Made by a program: the position numbers and the translations under genes
DNA from: UBA2632 sp964452155
GTDB lineage: Bacteria; Bacteroidota; Bacteroidia; Bacteroidales; Dysgonomonadaceae
Assembly: GCA_964452155.1 (NCBI GenBank)
Contig: CAYVLC010000096.1
Coordinates: 1-9,744 of the forward strand
Direction of reading: 5' to 3'
DNA length: 9,744 bases
In this document: positions 1 through 6,130 of the stretch, piece by piece
Layout of the letters: each line of letters starts with the position of its first letter
Position numbering within the stretch: position 1 is the stretch's first letter
Notes under the pieces: model-generated
Database searches by the model: none
Seen by the model: only the letters and a program-made list of their open reading frames with translations
Told to the model about the DNA's origin: nothing

Positions 1-2
1 AA

Positions 3-704
3 ACGTTGAATAATCAAAATTTTAAAGGTGTCGAATTCGACATCTTTAGAAAACAAGCTGGATTAAACAGCTTCAACTTGACTCCGAAAAAATGGATAGA
101 GGCAACTAATGCGATTGCAATAATTTCAAAATCCGGGAGATATGGTGGAACTTATGCTCATAAAGACTTAGCGTTTGAATTTGGCTCTTGGATTAGTCCG
201 ATGTTCAAACTATTGTTGATAAAGGAATATTAACGATTAAAAGAAATTGAAAGCAATCAATTTAATCTTGAATGGAACGTCAAACGAATCTTGTCTAAAG
301 CCAATTACCAAATACATACAGATGCAGTTAAGGATTGCATTTTACCTGAGAGGAACTACAATAAAGATAAAGAGTGGTTGATATATGCCGAAGAAGCCGA
401 TTTGTTGAATGTAGCTTTGTTCAATTGCACTGCCAAAGATTGGCGGGAGGCAAATCCAGATAAAACTAAAAAGAGGCTGAATATTCGCGATTTTGCAAGT
501 ATTAATGAACTAGTTGTTCTTTCGAATCTTGAAAATATTAATTCTATTCTAATTTGTAATAAAATTGATAAAACAGAAAGATTTAGGCAATTAAGAGATA
601 TTGTTCAAATCCAATTAAAATCACTTGATGAAAGAGATTTTATGAAAGCATTGAAAAAAGTTTCGGATGATATTTATATTGAGAATAAAGGCAATTTAGA
701 GTAG
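3..704 (+). pseudogene. KilA-N domain protein, interrupted by an in-frame stop, 5' end outside window
   Basis: The reading frame is open from the left window edge, so the true start lies upstream. The first part carries a KilA-N core: FKGVEFD, then SGRYGGTYAH, then FEFGSWISP and a FKLLLIKEY stretch. A TAA at 231-233 interrupts it. The same frame then continues without shift as RLKEIE, a NYQIHTDAV motif, a YAEEADLLNVALF segment, DWREANPDK and a NIRDFAS...LSNLENINS region, ending at TAG 702-704. As I recall the family, intact Bacteroides-type homologs read FQRLKE across this point, so a single CAA-to-TAA change would explain the break. Neither fragment has an ATG; the only possible internal starts are TTG (6 and 291). 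KilA-N is a DNA-binding domain common in phages, plasmids and accessory regions. The segment looks more AT-rich than the genes to its right, which fits transferred DNA. A sequencing error at position 231 or suppression of the stop are alternatives. The family call is solid; the pseudogene status is likely. Confidence 0.8.
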
Positions 705-751
705 ACAATTATGAAGTAATCTTTAGCAAAAGATAAAACAAACACAACTAC

Positions 752-1339
752 ATGACCAATAATAAATTGTCAAACTTTGTTCTCCTGCTTGCACTGCTTA
801 TACATGTAGGAGCATTGCATTCTCAGTCACTGCAAACTATTTCTACAATTGGGTTGGGAACAAACGGACTAGATTTCTCAATTGAATTACCCATAGCCGA
901 AAAGTTTACAATAGAACCAGCTATTGCTCTTGGGCCCAGTTATGACTTTAGTGGTAGAGATGGCATATTTCCAAAACTGGGTACACATTGGGCTATGTCA
1001 AAGCCAAGCGTTCATCTGAGCTCAAACAGTAAGTTTTTGTTCGATAGAGCAAGACGATTGCGCAAGGGTAAATCATTGCTATTTAATTCAGGAAGTTTTA
1101 TTGGCGTGAAAGTTGAATATGTTACCAAACCTTTGACCAATGATAAGTTTCATGGTCAAACCAATACCTTATTAGCTAGCCTAAACTTGGGCATACAAAG
1201 CAATATTGGTAGGTATTGGAGATATAGCTTTTCTTGGGGATTGGGTTATGGTCGCAATCTAGTGTATTCATACGGCACTTTCTATCCTGCTTATGACTTT
1301 AAGGTGGCTTATGTGTTGCCTTTATTTAGTAAGAAGTAG
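752..1339 (+). CDS. Exported hypothetical protein, probable small outer-membrane beta-barrel
   Basis: I do not recognise a named family for this 195-residue protein. Residues 1-26 form a signal peptide: a polar start with one Lys, a hydrophobic core FVLLLALLIHVGAL, and a LHSQS region where cleavage is likely. The mature part has alternating hydrophobic and polar residues rich in Gly, Tyr, Phe and Ser, including FTIEPAIALGPSYDF, a LLASLNLGIQSNIG strand and YSFSWGLGYGRNLVYSYG, and ends DFKVAYVLPLFSKK. This is the look of amphipathic strands in a small Bacteroidota outer-membrane barrel. A basic patch near residues 95-108 (RARRLRKGK) may be a periplasmic turn or an extracellular loop. The ATG at 752 is chosen because the signal peptide starts directly there. 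The upstream bases are A-rich with no Shine-Dalgarno motif. It lies 47 nt after the broken KilA-N gene on the same strand and 179 nt before the permease gene. The coding call is good; the barrel assignment is inferred from composition. Confidence 0.72.
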   Translation: MTNNKLSNFVLLLALLIHVGALHSQSLQTISTIGLGTNGLDFSIELPIAEKFTIEPAIALGPSYDFSGRDGIFPKLGTHWAMSKPSVHLSSNSKFLFDRARRLRKGKSLLFNSGSFIGVKVEYVTKPLTNDKFHGQTNTLLASLNLGIQSNIGRYWRYSFSWGLGYGRNLVYSYGTFYPAYDFKVAYVLPLFSKK

Positions 1340-1518
1340 AGTTTTATCTGCTAGATACAGGTCATACCCTAGCTGGGGGGACGAAAGCGAACAAGCAAAT
1401 TTATTTTTATAATCTTAAGCCTCTATTTGAACAAAACCTTAGCCCTATTTGTCTGTAGGGAACAACCATAAGTCAACACCGGCTATACTATTTTTCTTTA
1501 CACAAAAGACCCCATCAA

Positions 1519-2289
1519 ATGGAATTACTGACCTCTCTTCTTGCTCAGACAGGCATCTTTATTGTTCTGCTCATATTCGTTTTAGGTATAGCAGCATTCA
1601 TACTTTCCACCATATCGGGTGGGGGAGGCGCACTGGTATTGGTGCCCATTCTCAATTGGTTGATTGGTGTGAGCAATACTGCCCCAGTGCTCAATCTGGG
1701 GTCGTTCTTGGGGCGTCCGGCTCGGTTAATAATTTTCTGGAAACACATCCAGTGGCGTGTTTTTCTATACTATGCCCCGGCTGCCATAGTGGGTGCAGTG
1801 ATGAGCTCATGGTTGTTCTCCAGTTTTCGAATTTGGTGGTTGCAGGTTGTGGTAGGGTTGTTTCTCATCAGCACCATTTGGCAGTTTCGTTTTGGCAAGA
1901 AGGAGAAATCATTCCATGTCAGTCTGTGGTATTTTGCGCCCATTGGCTTGTTGGTATCTGTGCTAAGCACAATTATTGGAGCATTGGGCCCTGTTCTCAA
2001 TCCGTTTTATCTCAACTATGGCCTCGAAAAGGAACAGTTGATAGCCACTAAAACAGCCAACTCTTTCTTGATGGGTATATCTCAAATAAGCAGCTATGCC
2101 TTTTTCGGATTGTTGCACAATCAGTTGTGGGTATATGGTATTGCTTTGGGCATGGGTGCAACCATCGGAAATATTGTTGGCAAGCGGTTCCTCTTTACCA
2201 TGAAAAGAACTACATTTCGCAAATGGCTCATTGCCTTAATGGTGGTGAGCGGGGTGTTGTTGATATATGGTGTATTGAGAGGCGCGTAA
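1519..2289 (+). CDS. TauE/SafE (TSUP) family membrane permease
   Basis: This is a 256-residue polytopic inner-membrane protein of the TauE/SafE family (PF01925). Members move small anions or sulfur compounds such as sulfite, sulfoacetate or related organic acids. About eight hydrophobic segments can be seen, near residues 12-31, 36-51, 83-101, 105-122, 136-160, 183-200, 203-221 and 234-252. The family's Gly-rich signature follows the first helix: ISGGGGALVLVPIL at residues 32-45. The second half carries a related repeat, LLVSVLSTIIGALGPVLNPF at residues 144-163, consistent with the two-repeat architecture. Length matches the usual 240-270 residues. The ATG at 1519 is preceded by ACCCCATCAA, with no ribosome-binding motif, as is common in this phylum. 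A longer frame-shifted reading across 1449-2051 is a shadow with no protein-like character. The substrate cannot be read from sequence, and no sulfur-metabolism gene lies nearby in the window. The family call is strong; the transported compound is unknown. Confidence 0.85.
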   Translation: MELLTSLLAQTGIFIVLLIFVLGIAAFILSTISGGGGALVLVPILNWLIGVSNTAPVLNLGSFLGRPARLIIFWKHIQWRVFLYYAPAAIVGAVMSSWLFSSFRIWWLQVVVGLFLISTIWQFRFGKKEKSFHVSLWYFAPIGLLVSVLSTIIGALGPVLNPFYLNYGLEKEQLIATKTANSFLMGISQISSYAFFGLLHNQLWVYGIALGMGATIGNIVGKRFLFTMKRTTFRKWLIALMVVSGVLLIYGVLRGA

Positions 2290-2363
2290 TCTGCCGTATG
2301 AAAATACTGGTAGTATTTGTAGTATTGATAGATGCAATGAACCCTACAGACGACGCAATTAAA

Positions 2364-2386
2364 TAGAGTCTCTACTCTTGACTCTA
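2364..2386. terminator. Weak hairpin between convergent genes
   Basis: The arms TAGAGTC (2364-2370) and GACTCTA (2380-2386) pair perfectly over 7 bp around a 9-nt loop. The hairpin sits in the 197-nt gap between the converging permease and DUF1080 genes, where a bidirectional terminator would be expected. No T-run follows on either strand, so termination is only a guess. A second inverted repeat, TATTGATAG (2323-2331) with CTATCAATA (2412-2420), encloses it, and an 8-bp direct repeat GTAGTATT lies at 2310-2317 and 2319-2326. Confidence 0.25.
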
Positions 2387-2486
2387 CCTATAAATGGAGG
2401 TAAAGGTAGTACTATCAATATTTATTTGTTTGCGAAGAGTTTAATAGATGATAGAATCTGTGCGGAAATCCCCAGCTCTATTGTAC

Positions 2487-3164
2487 TTATAGCTCCTCAA
2501 GACGTATGTTGCGTAACTCAGCTTCAGTCTTCCAGCTACAAATGCCTAGGGGTTTAGATAGATTCACATCGTTTCTGATGCTTAGTGCACTCTCTTCGTA
2601 AGCATAATCCACCATTTTTTCATTGTCAATCCATGCTTCAATCTTATCTGGAGTAACCCTTAGTTTGATTGTGTACCACGTGTTATTTTCAAAATCCTTC
2701 ACAGCTCTCGTTTCATTGTTAGCTGCACTCTCTTCATTTATATCGCTAAGACCAACCACCGAACCGCCCCATCCACCAACAATTAAACTACAAAAACTAT
2801 CGTTGACGGGGAAGGTCAATCCACAGAAAAAATCGTTACCCGAAGCTCTTTGTGCATCCAAAGTAATTTCGTAGTTCATTGTCGGAATATCTCTCGTTGA
2901 GGTAATCCCTGTGCACCCATCTCCAAAATCTAAGACTATCTTTCCATCAGAAACATATACAGCACCTTGTGGCCCGAATTGGGTTATCTTCCATCCATCT
3001 AGCGTTTTTCCATCAAAAATTGAGTTTTTATCAATCTGTTCCAGGTTGTTTTCGTTGGACATTTCTTCTTGTTTGTTTTCATTGGAAGGGTTTGTGCAAT
3101 GTGTGAACAGCAAAATTGAGAAGAGGATGAAAATCTGTTTTACAATACTATAAATAGGTCTCAT
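2487..3164 (-). CDS. DUF1080 (3-keto-disaccharide hydrolase-like) lipoprotein
   Basis: This 225-residue protein has a lipoprotein-type N-terminus: a basic start, a hydrophobic core IFILFSILLF, and a Cys at residue 23 in FTHC. The residue before Cys is His rather than the usual Gly, Ala or Ser, so the lipobox is non-canonical, although Bacteroidota tolerate relaxed forms. A polar Asn/Glu-rich linker (about 24-47) precedes a single DUF1080 domain (PF06439) from about residue 49. That domain opens with the hallmark IFDGKTLDGWK and shows later strands such as YEITLDAQR, NTWYTIKLRVTPDKIEAWIDNEKMVDY and GICSWKTEAELRNIRLEEL. The fold is a concanavalin-like beta-sandwich. Family members act on glycans, and some are now annotated as 3-keto-disaccharide hydrolases, but many are uncharacterised. 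The domain is close to the usual length for a stand-alone copy. The protein probably sits in the outer or inner membrane facing the periplasm or cell surface. It lies 209 nt after the end of the FUSC gene on the same strand and probably has its own promoter. The substrate is not inferable. Confidence 0.8.
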   Translation of the reverse strand: MRPIYSIVKQIFILFSILLFTHCTNPSNENKQEEMSNENNLEQIDKNSIFDGKTLDGWKITQFGPQGAVYVSDGKIVLDFGDGCTGITSTRDIPTMNYEITLDAQRASGNDFFCGLTFPVNDSFCSLIVGGWGGSVVGLSDINEESAANNETRAVKDFENNTWYTIKLRVTPDKIEAWIDNEKMVDYAYEESALSIRNDVNLSKPLGICSWKTEAELRNIRLEEL

Positions 3165-3190
3165 TTTTATTGGTATTTATGTTTAATCAA

Positions 3191-3198
3191 CAAAAATA
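3191..3198 (-). promoter_or_regulatory. Candidate -7 box for the DUF1080 lipoprotein gene
   Basis: On the minus strand this reads TATTTTTG, an exact match to the Bacteroidota -7 consensus TAnnTTTG, 26 nt before the ATG. I find no TTG at the expected -33 spacing, and the sequence is AT-rich enough for chance matches, so this is only a candidate. Confidence 0.3.
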
Positions 3199-3373
3199 CA
3201 AATTTTATCAGAGATAAATAAGTTAATCATGTTATATTAATTGGCGACTACCCCCTAAAACCCGCTCTTGTGAGTCTTTTATAATAGAAGTTTTGTTTCA
3301 ATCTCAAGTCGAGTTTATAAAAAGCGCATACGGTGCTTGTAGGTGTGTATTTGTTAATCGTACGTATAGAGGC

Positions 3374-5530
3374 CTATTTTCTTTCACCTTCATACACTTG
3401 CCGTAATAGGCGTGCTTCCACCAATAGCTCTCGAGACACGCGTGCTATGTTGTGAATTAGGGCAATACGTTGATTTTCGGTGTCCAGTTTTATATGGGCT
3501 ATCTCGCTTTCCCATTCATTTGTTTGAGCAATATGTTGGCCAAACAATTCGTCATCTACGTGGTGCGACATCGTTTCTGCCACAAATTGTAAGATATTAT
3601 TTACATAGCAACAATAGCGCAACTCGTCTTCGTCAAGTGAATGTTTTGTTTTATGAATGTGTACACCAAAAGCAGATATGTACGAGAGCAAAGCGTGGTT
3701 CAGGTTGGTCAGCCTGAATGCTTTTTGTTGGTACTGACGCTTACTTTTTGGTTCAAGGCGCATATCTTTCCATGCCGATGTGAGGGCATTGTCGGCATTG
3801 TTGGCAGTGCGACGTATCTCTAAATATTCTGTTTCGGTAACCAAATCGTCGTAAATAGCTTCAAAATAGTCTTTGTTCTTGGCCACAGCCTTAAGTAACA
3901 AAACAGGTAGTTGCTTGTATTGCCAATCGGGCCATATAAACCGTACTACCAAAAAGGCAAGGAAACCGCCAATAAGTGTGTCTATGATGCGTGGCACCAT
4001 CACCGCAATACCCACACCAGCAAGCAGGTTAAAGGCTGCCAACACGTAGATAGTAATAAAGATGGCTGCAATGGTATAGTTCTTTTTCAACCAATAGAAA
4101 AAAGCATAAATAGTGACAAGCAACAGCAGTATTTGCCCTGTGAGAGTTGGTAGCAGTTGCGCCAAGGCCACACCAAGTATTACACCCAATAAAGTACCAA
4201 ATATTCTATGAAAAAGTCTCTGGCGCGTTGCACTGTATGTTTGCTGTACCACAATCAACGATGTGAGTAGTATCCACGCACCTTTTTCTATGTGAAAAAG
4301 ATGCATTGTGGTGTAGCCTAGTAGCAAGCAGAGCGTTAAGCGAACAGCAAACCGAAAACGTGGATGTCGGGGTGTAAGAATGGCGGAAAGAGGTTGACGT
4401 TTTGGACGCTGGAAATGAAAATCGGAAATCTCAACCTGCTGCTCCATCTTTTCTTCGTTGCGCAGACTTTGTTCTAGTCCGTACAGGTTGTTCATTAGCA
4501 AAGACAAAGTAGAATAGTGCACTTCGTTGGTTTCTTTTTCGGCAAGTAGCATGTTTTTCAAAGCTGTTACTGTCCACACCAAAGAGATAGGATGTTTGTA
4601 AGGTTCGCTCGTAAGTAACGATTCGGCAAACAGGTGCATGGCAGCTGCAATTTGGTGCATCAACTGTCCGAATCCTTCAATTAAATCGGCATTTTTGACC
4701 TGTCCACTCAGAATATCGTATTGCTCGTGGCTCGATGTGGCACGCTCTTGCATCTCTTGCAGCAAATACCATTTGCGATAATAGATATCTATTACATCAT
4801 GCATCTTTGCGTCCGACTCGGCAGAATAGCTATATAAATCTCTTTTACAAACTTCTATTTGTTGTGCTAATCTTATGCTTTGTTGAGCCAACTGATTTCT
4901 TATCTTCTCTTGTTCTTGTGGTTTGCTAGGAAAAAGTGTGGCTTTCATATCTATGTATTCCGCCAGATAAGCAAATCCGTTAGAAATTTCTCCGCGCAAC
5001 AATCTCAATGGTCTAAGGTAAAGTAGCAACACCGATATAGTGGAATAGATAGCAGCACCAATTAAATACAACAATGGTTGATGAAACCACTGCTGGCTTG
5101 TGCCAGCCCCCAGCATTGTATAGGTAATGATGAGCAAGGTGCCAAACGTAACCCCCTGCAGGCGTGAGTTGACGCCTGCTAAAATAGTAAGCGTGAAAAC
5201 CATTAGCCCCAAAACAACACCAAACGCAATTGTGTAAGGAATCAATAGCCCCACAATGCTACTCGACACCACAAACAACACTAACATAATGGCCGACGAT
5301 TTTAAGCGTCCACGTGGATGCACATCCGTTTCGCCCAGCGCCATTGCCACTACGCCCAGTGCCAAGGTGGTGGCTATAAAAGTGTTATCGAATAGTATTT
5401 CGGCAATAATCACTAAGATAGCAATAGAAACTGTCACTTTTAATGCCCAAAGGTGAGGTGGATTTTTCCAAAATACGTTTATCCATTTCTTTCTTATAGT
5501 ATCCTTTATCAAATGGAGGTAATGTGTCAT
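3374..5530 (-). CDS. yccS: YccS/YhfK-family (FUSC) integral membrane protein
   Basis: This 718-residue protein has the two-block layout of the YccS/YhfK family, related to FUSC and aromatic-acid exporters. An N-terminal block of about six transmembrane segments (near 28-47, 50-68, 78-97, 99-119, 126-141, 151-172) contains GETDVHPRGRLKSSA, which fits the FUSC-like N-terminal region. A long soluble, helical linker (about 180-388) follows. A second membrane block (about 391-532) carries the typical signature GAWILLTSLIVVQQTYSATR and RIFGTLLGVILG (about 417-453). A cytoplasmic C-terminal helical region closes the protein. Total length matches E. coli YccS at about 720 residues. The start ATG at 5530 begins a short basic lead before the first helix. 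The family is thought to export aromatic or other small compounds, but YccS itself has no firm substrate. No membrane-fusion or outer-membrane partner is adjacent, so it seems to work alone or with distant partners. It is transcribed divergently from the dpp11 gene. The family call is firm; the symbol is by similarity only. Confidence 0.85.
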   Translation of the reverse strand: MTHYLHLIKDTIRKKWINVFWKNPPHLWALKVTVSIAILVIIAEILFDNTFIATTLALGVVAMALGETDVHPRGRLKSSAIMLVLFVVSSSIVGLLIPYTIAFGVVLGLMVFTLTILAGVNSRLQGVTFGTLLIITYTMLGAGTSQQWFHQPLLYLIGAAIYSTISVLLLYLRPLRLLRGEISNGFAYLAEYIDMKATLFPSKPQEQEKIRNQLAQQSIRLAQQIEVCKRDLYSYSAESDAKMHDVIDIYYRKWYLLQEMQERATSSHEQYDILSGQVKNADLIEGFGQLMHQIAAAMHLFAESLLTSEPYKHPISLVWTVTALKNMLLAEKETNEVHYSTLSLLMNNLYGLEQSLRNEEKMEQQVEISDFHFQRPKRQPLSAILTPRHPRFRFAVRLTLCLLLGYTTMHLFHIEKGAWILLTSLIVVQQTYSATRQRLFHRIFGTLLGVILGVALAQLLPTLTGQILLLLVTIYAFFYWLKKNYTIAAIFITIYVLAAFNLLAGVGIAVMVPRIIDTLIGGFLAFLVVRFIWPDWQYKQLPVLLLKAVAKNKDYFEAIYDDLVTETEYLEIRRTANNADNALTSAWKDMRLEPKSKRQYQQKAFRLTNLNHALLSYISAFGVHIHKTKHSLDEDELRYCCYVNNILQFVAETMSHHVDDELFGQHIAQTNEWESEIAHIKLDTENQRIALIHNIARVSRELLVEARLLRQVYEGERK

Positions 5531-5561
5531 GGGGTGCTATTTTTTTATGTAATTGGTACTA

Positions 5562-5569
5562 CAAAAGTA
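5562..5569 (-). promoter_or_regulatory. Candidate -7 box for the FUSC gene
   Basis: The minus strand reads TACTTTTG, an exact match to TAnnTTTG, 31 nt upstream of the ATG at 5530. That would give a leader of about 20-25 nt. No clear TTG lies at the -33 position, so the call rests on the -7 element and its location. Confidence 0.35.
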
Positions 5570-6059
5570 AGAATTTTGTACGAGTATTGATGTAAGCGAT
5601 TTGTAATATATGTGCACTTGTAGTGGCTTAGCTGCATGTAGGCTATTGCTTAGGTCAACAATTATTTCTCACCTTCAGCATCTTCAAAAAACCCCTTGGC
5701 ACAACTTTGCAACTCGTGTCTGGTGGAAGACAAATGTCGTTTCCCTTTCATTAATAAATAGACACTTATGATACATCAAGTCACACTAATTATTGTCATT
5801 CAAATGGTTTGCGTAAATCCATTCTCTCATAGCATACCTAAAAGGAAAAAAACTCAAGGCAGCCCATTATGCAGAATAGTTTTTCCAGTTTTGAATTTAT
5901 TTAAATCTTCATTTTATTTAGTGCTGATTCTTATTCCTCAAATATACAAATTAATCTCAAGTATATAGGCTTTAATCGTGCTATTGGAAGAACGGAACAA
6001 TAAGGGCACGCCTTTATCTTTATATCTATACGCTATTCAAATTTCCTTTAGGTATAGTA

Positions 6060-6092
6060 TTGCTATTCCTTTAAAAAAACTTACTATCTTTA
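6060..6092 (+). promoter_or_regulatory. Candidate promoter for dpp11
   Basis: TATCTTTA at 6085-6092 matches TAnnTTTG at all but the last base, and a TTG at 6060-6062 lies 22 nt upstream, slightly longer than the usual spacing of about 19-21. The element lies 38 nt before the ATG at 6131. The match is imperfect and the region is AT-rich. Confidence 0.3.
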
Positions 6093-6130
6093 TACTTTAT
6101 ATTCACACACACAATAAAACATACTATACA

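Larger units (their letters stand above)
5531..6130. other. 600-nt divergent intergenic region
   Basis: This gap separates the divergent FUSC and dpp11 genes and should hold both promoters. I see no convincing gene. A 66-codon open frame at 5768-5968 lacks a signal of coding character and ends in a run of AT-rich hydrophobic codons. Two weak secondary structures are visible. At 5725-5744, GGAAGAC and GTC-GT-TTCC can pair with a 2-nt bulge, inside outer arms GTGTCT (5716-5721) and AGACAC (5760-5765). At 5844-5886, a GGAAAAAAACT arm faces AGTTTTTCC, with GCA/TGC pairing inside. Neither matches an RNA family I recognise. Confidence 0.5.

Noticed and set aside
231..233. TAA reassigned to Gln as in alternative genetic codes
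   Set aside because: TAA ends several intact genes in this window, including the permease and dpp11, so a standard code with a local mutation is simpler.
1443..1460. CCCTA/TAGGG 5-bp hairpin before the permease gene
   Set aside because: The stem is too short and the 8-nt loop too large to distinguish from chance; no terminator or riboswitch features accompany it.
1449..2051. A 200-codon open frame overlapping the TSUP permease
   Set aside because: It is rich in Cys, His and Ser with no recognisable domain and lies in another frame of a well-supported membrane protein gene.
2298..2366. A 22-codon frame starting MKILVVFVV after the permease gene
   Set aside because: It resembles a signal-peptide start but stops at once, and repeated GTAGTATT bases explain the hydrophobic run.
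5768..5968. A 66-codon open frame in the intergenic region
   Set aside because: It has no domain, no usable upstream signal and low-complexity AT-rich composition; most likely chance.
5978..6130. A 51-codon upstream extension of the dpp11 frame
   Set aside because: It would place the clear signal peptide at 6131 inside the protein, and the extension is AT-rich with no protein-like character.
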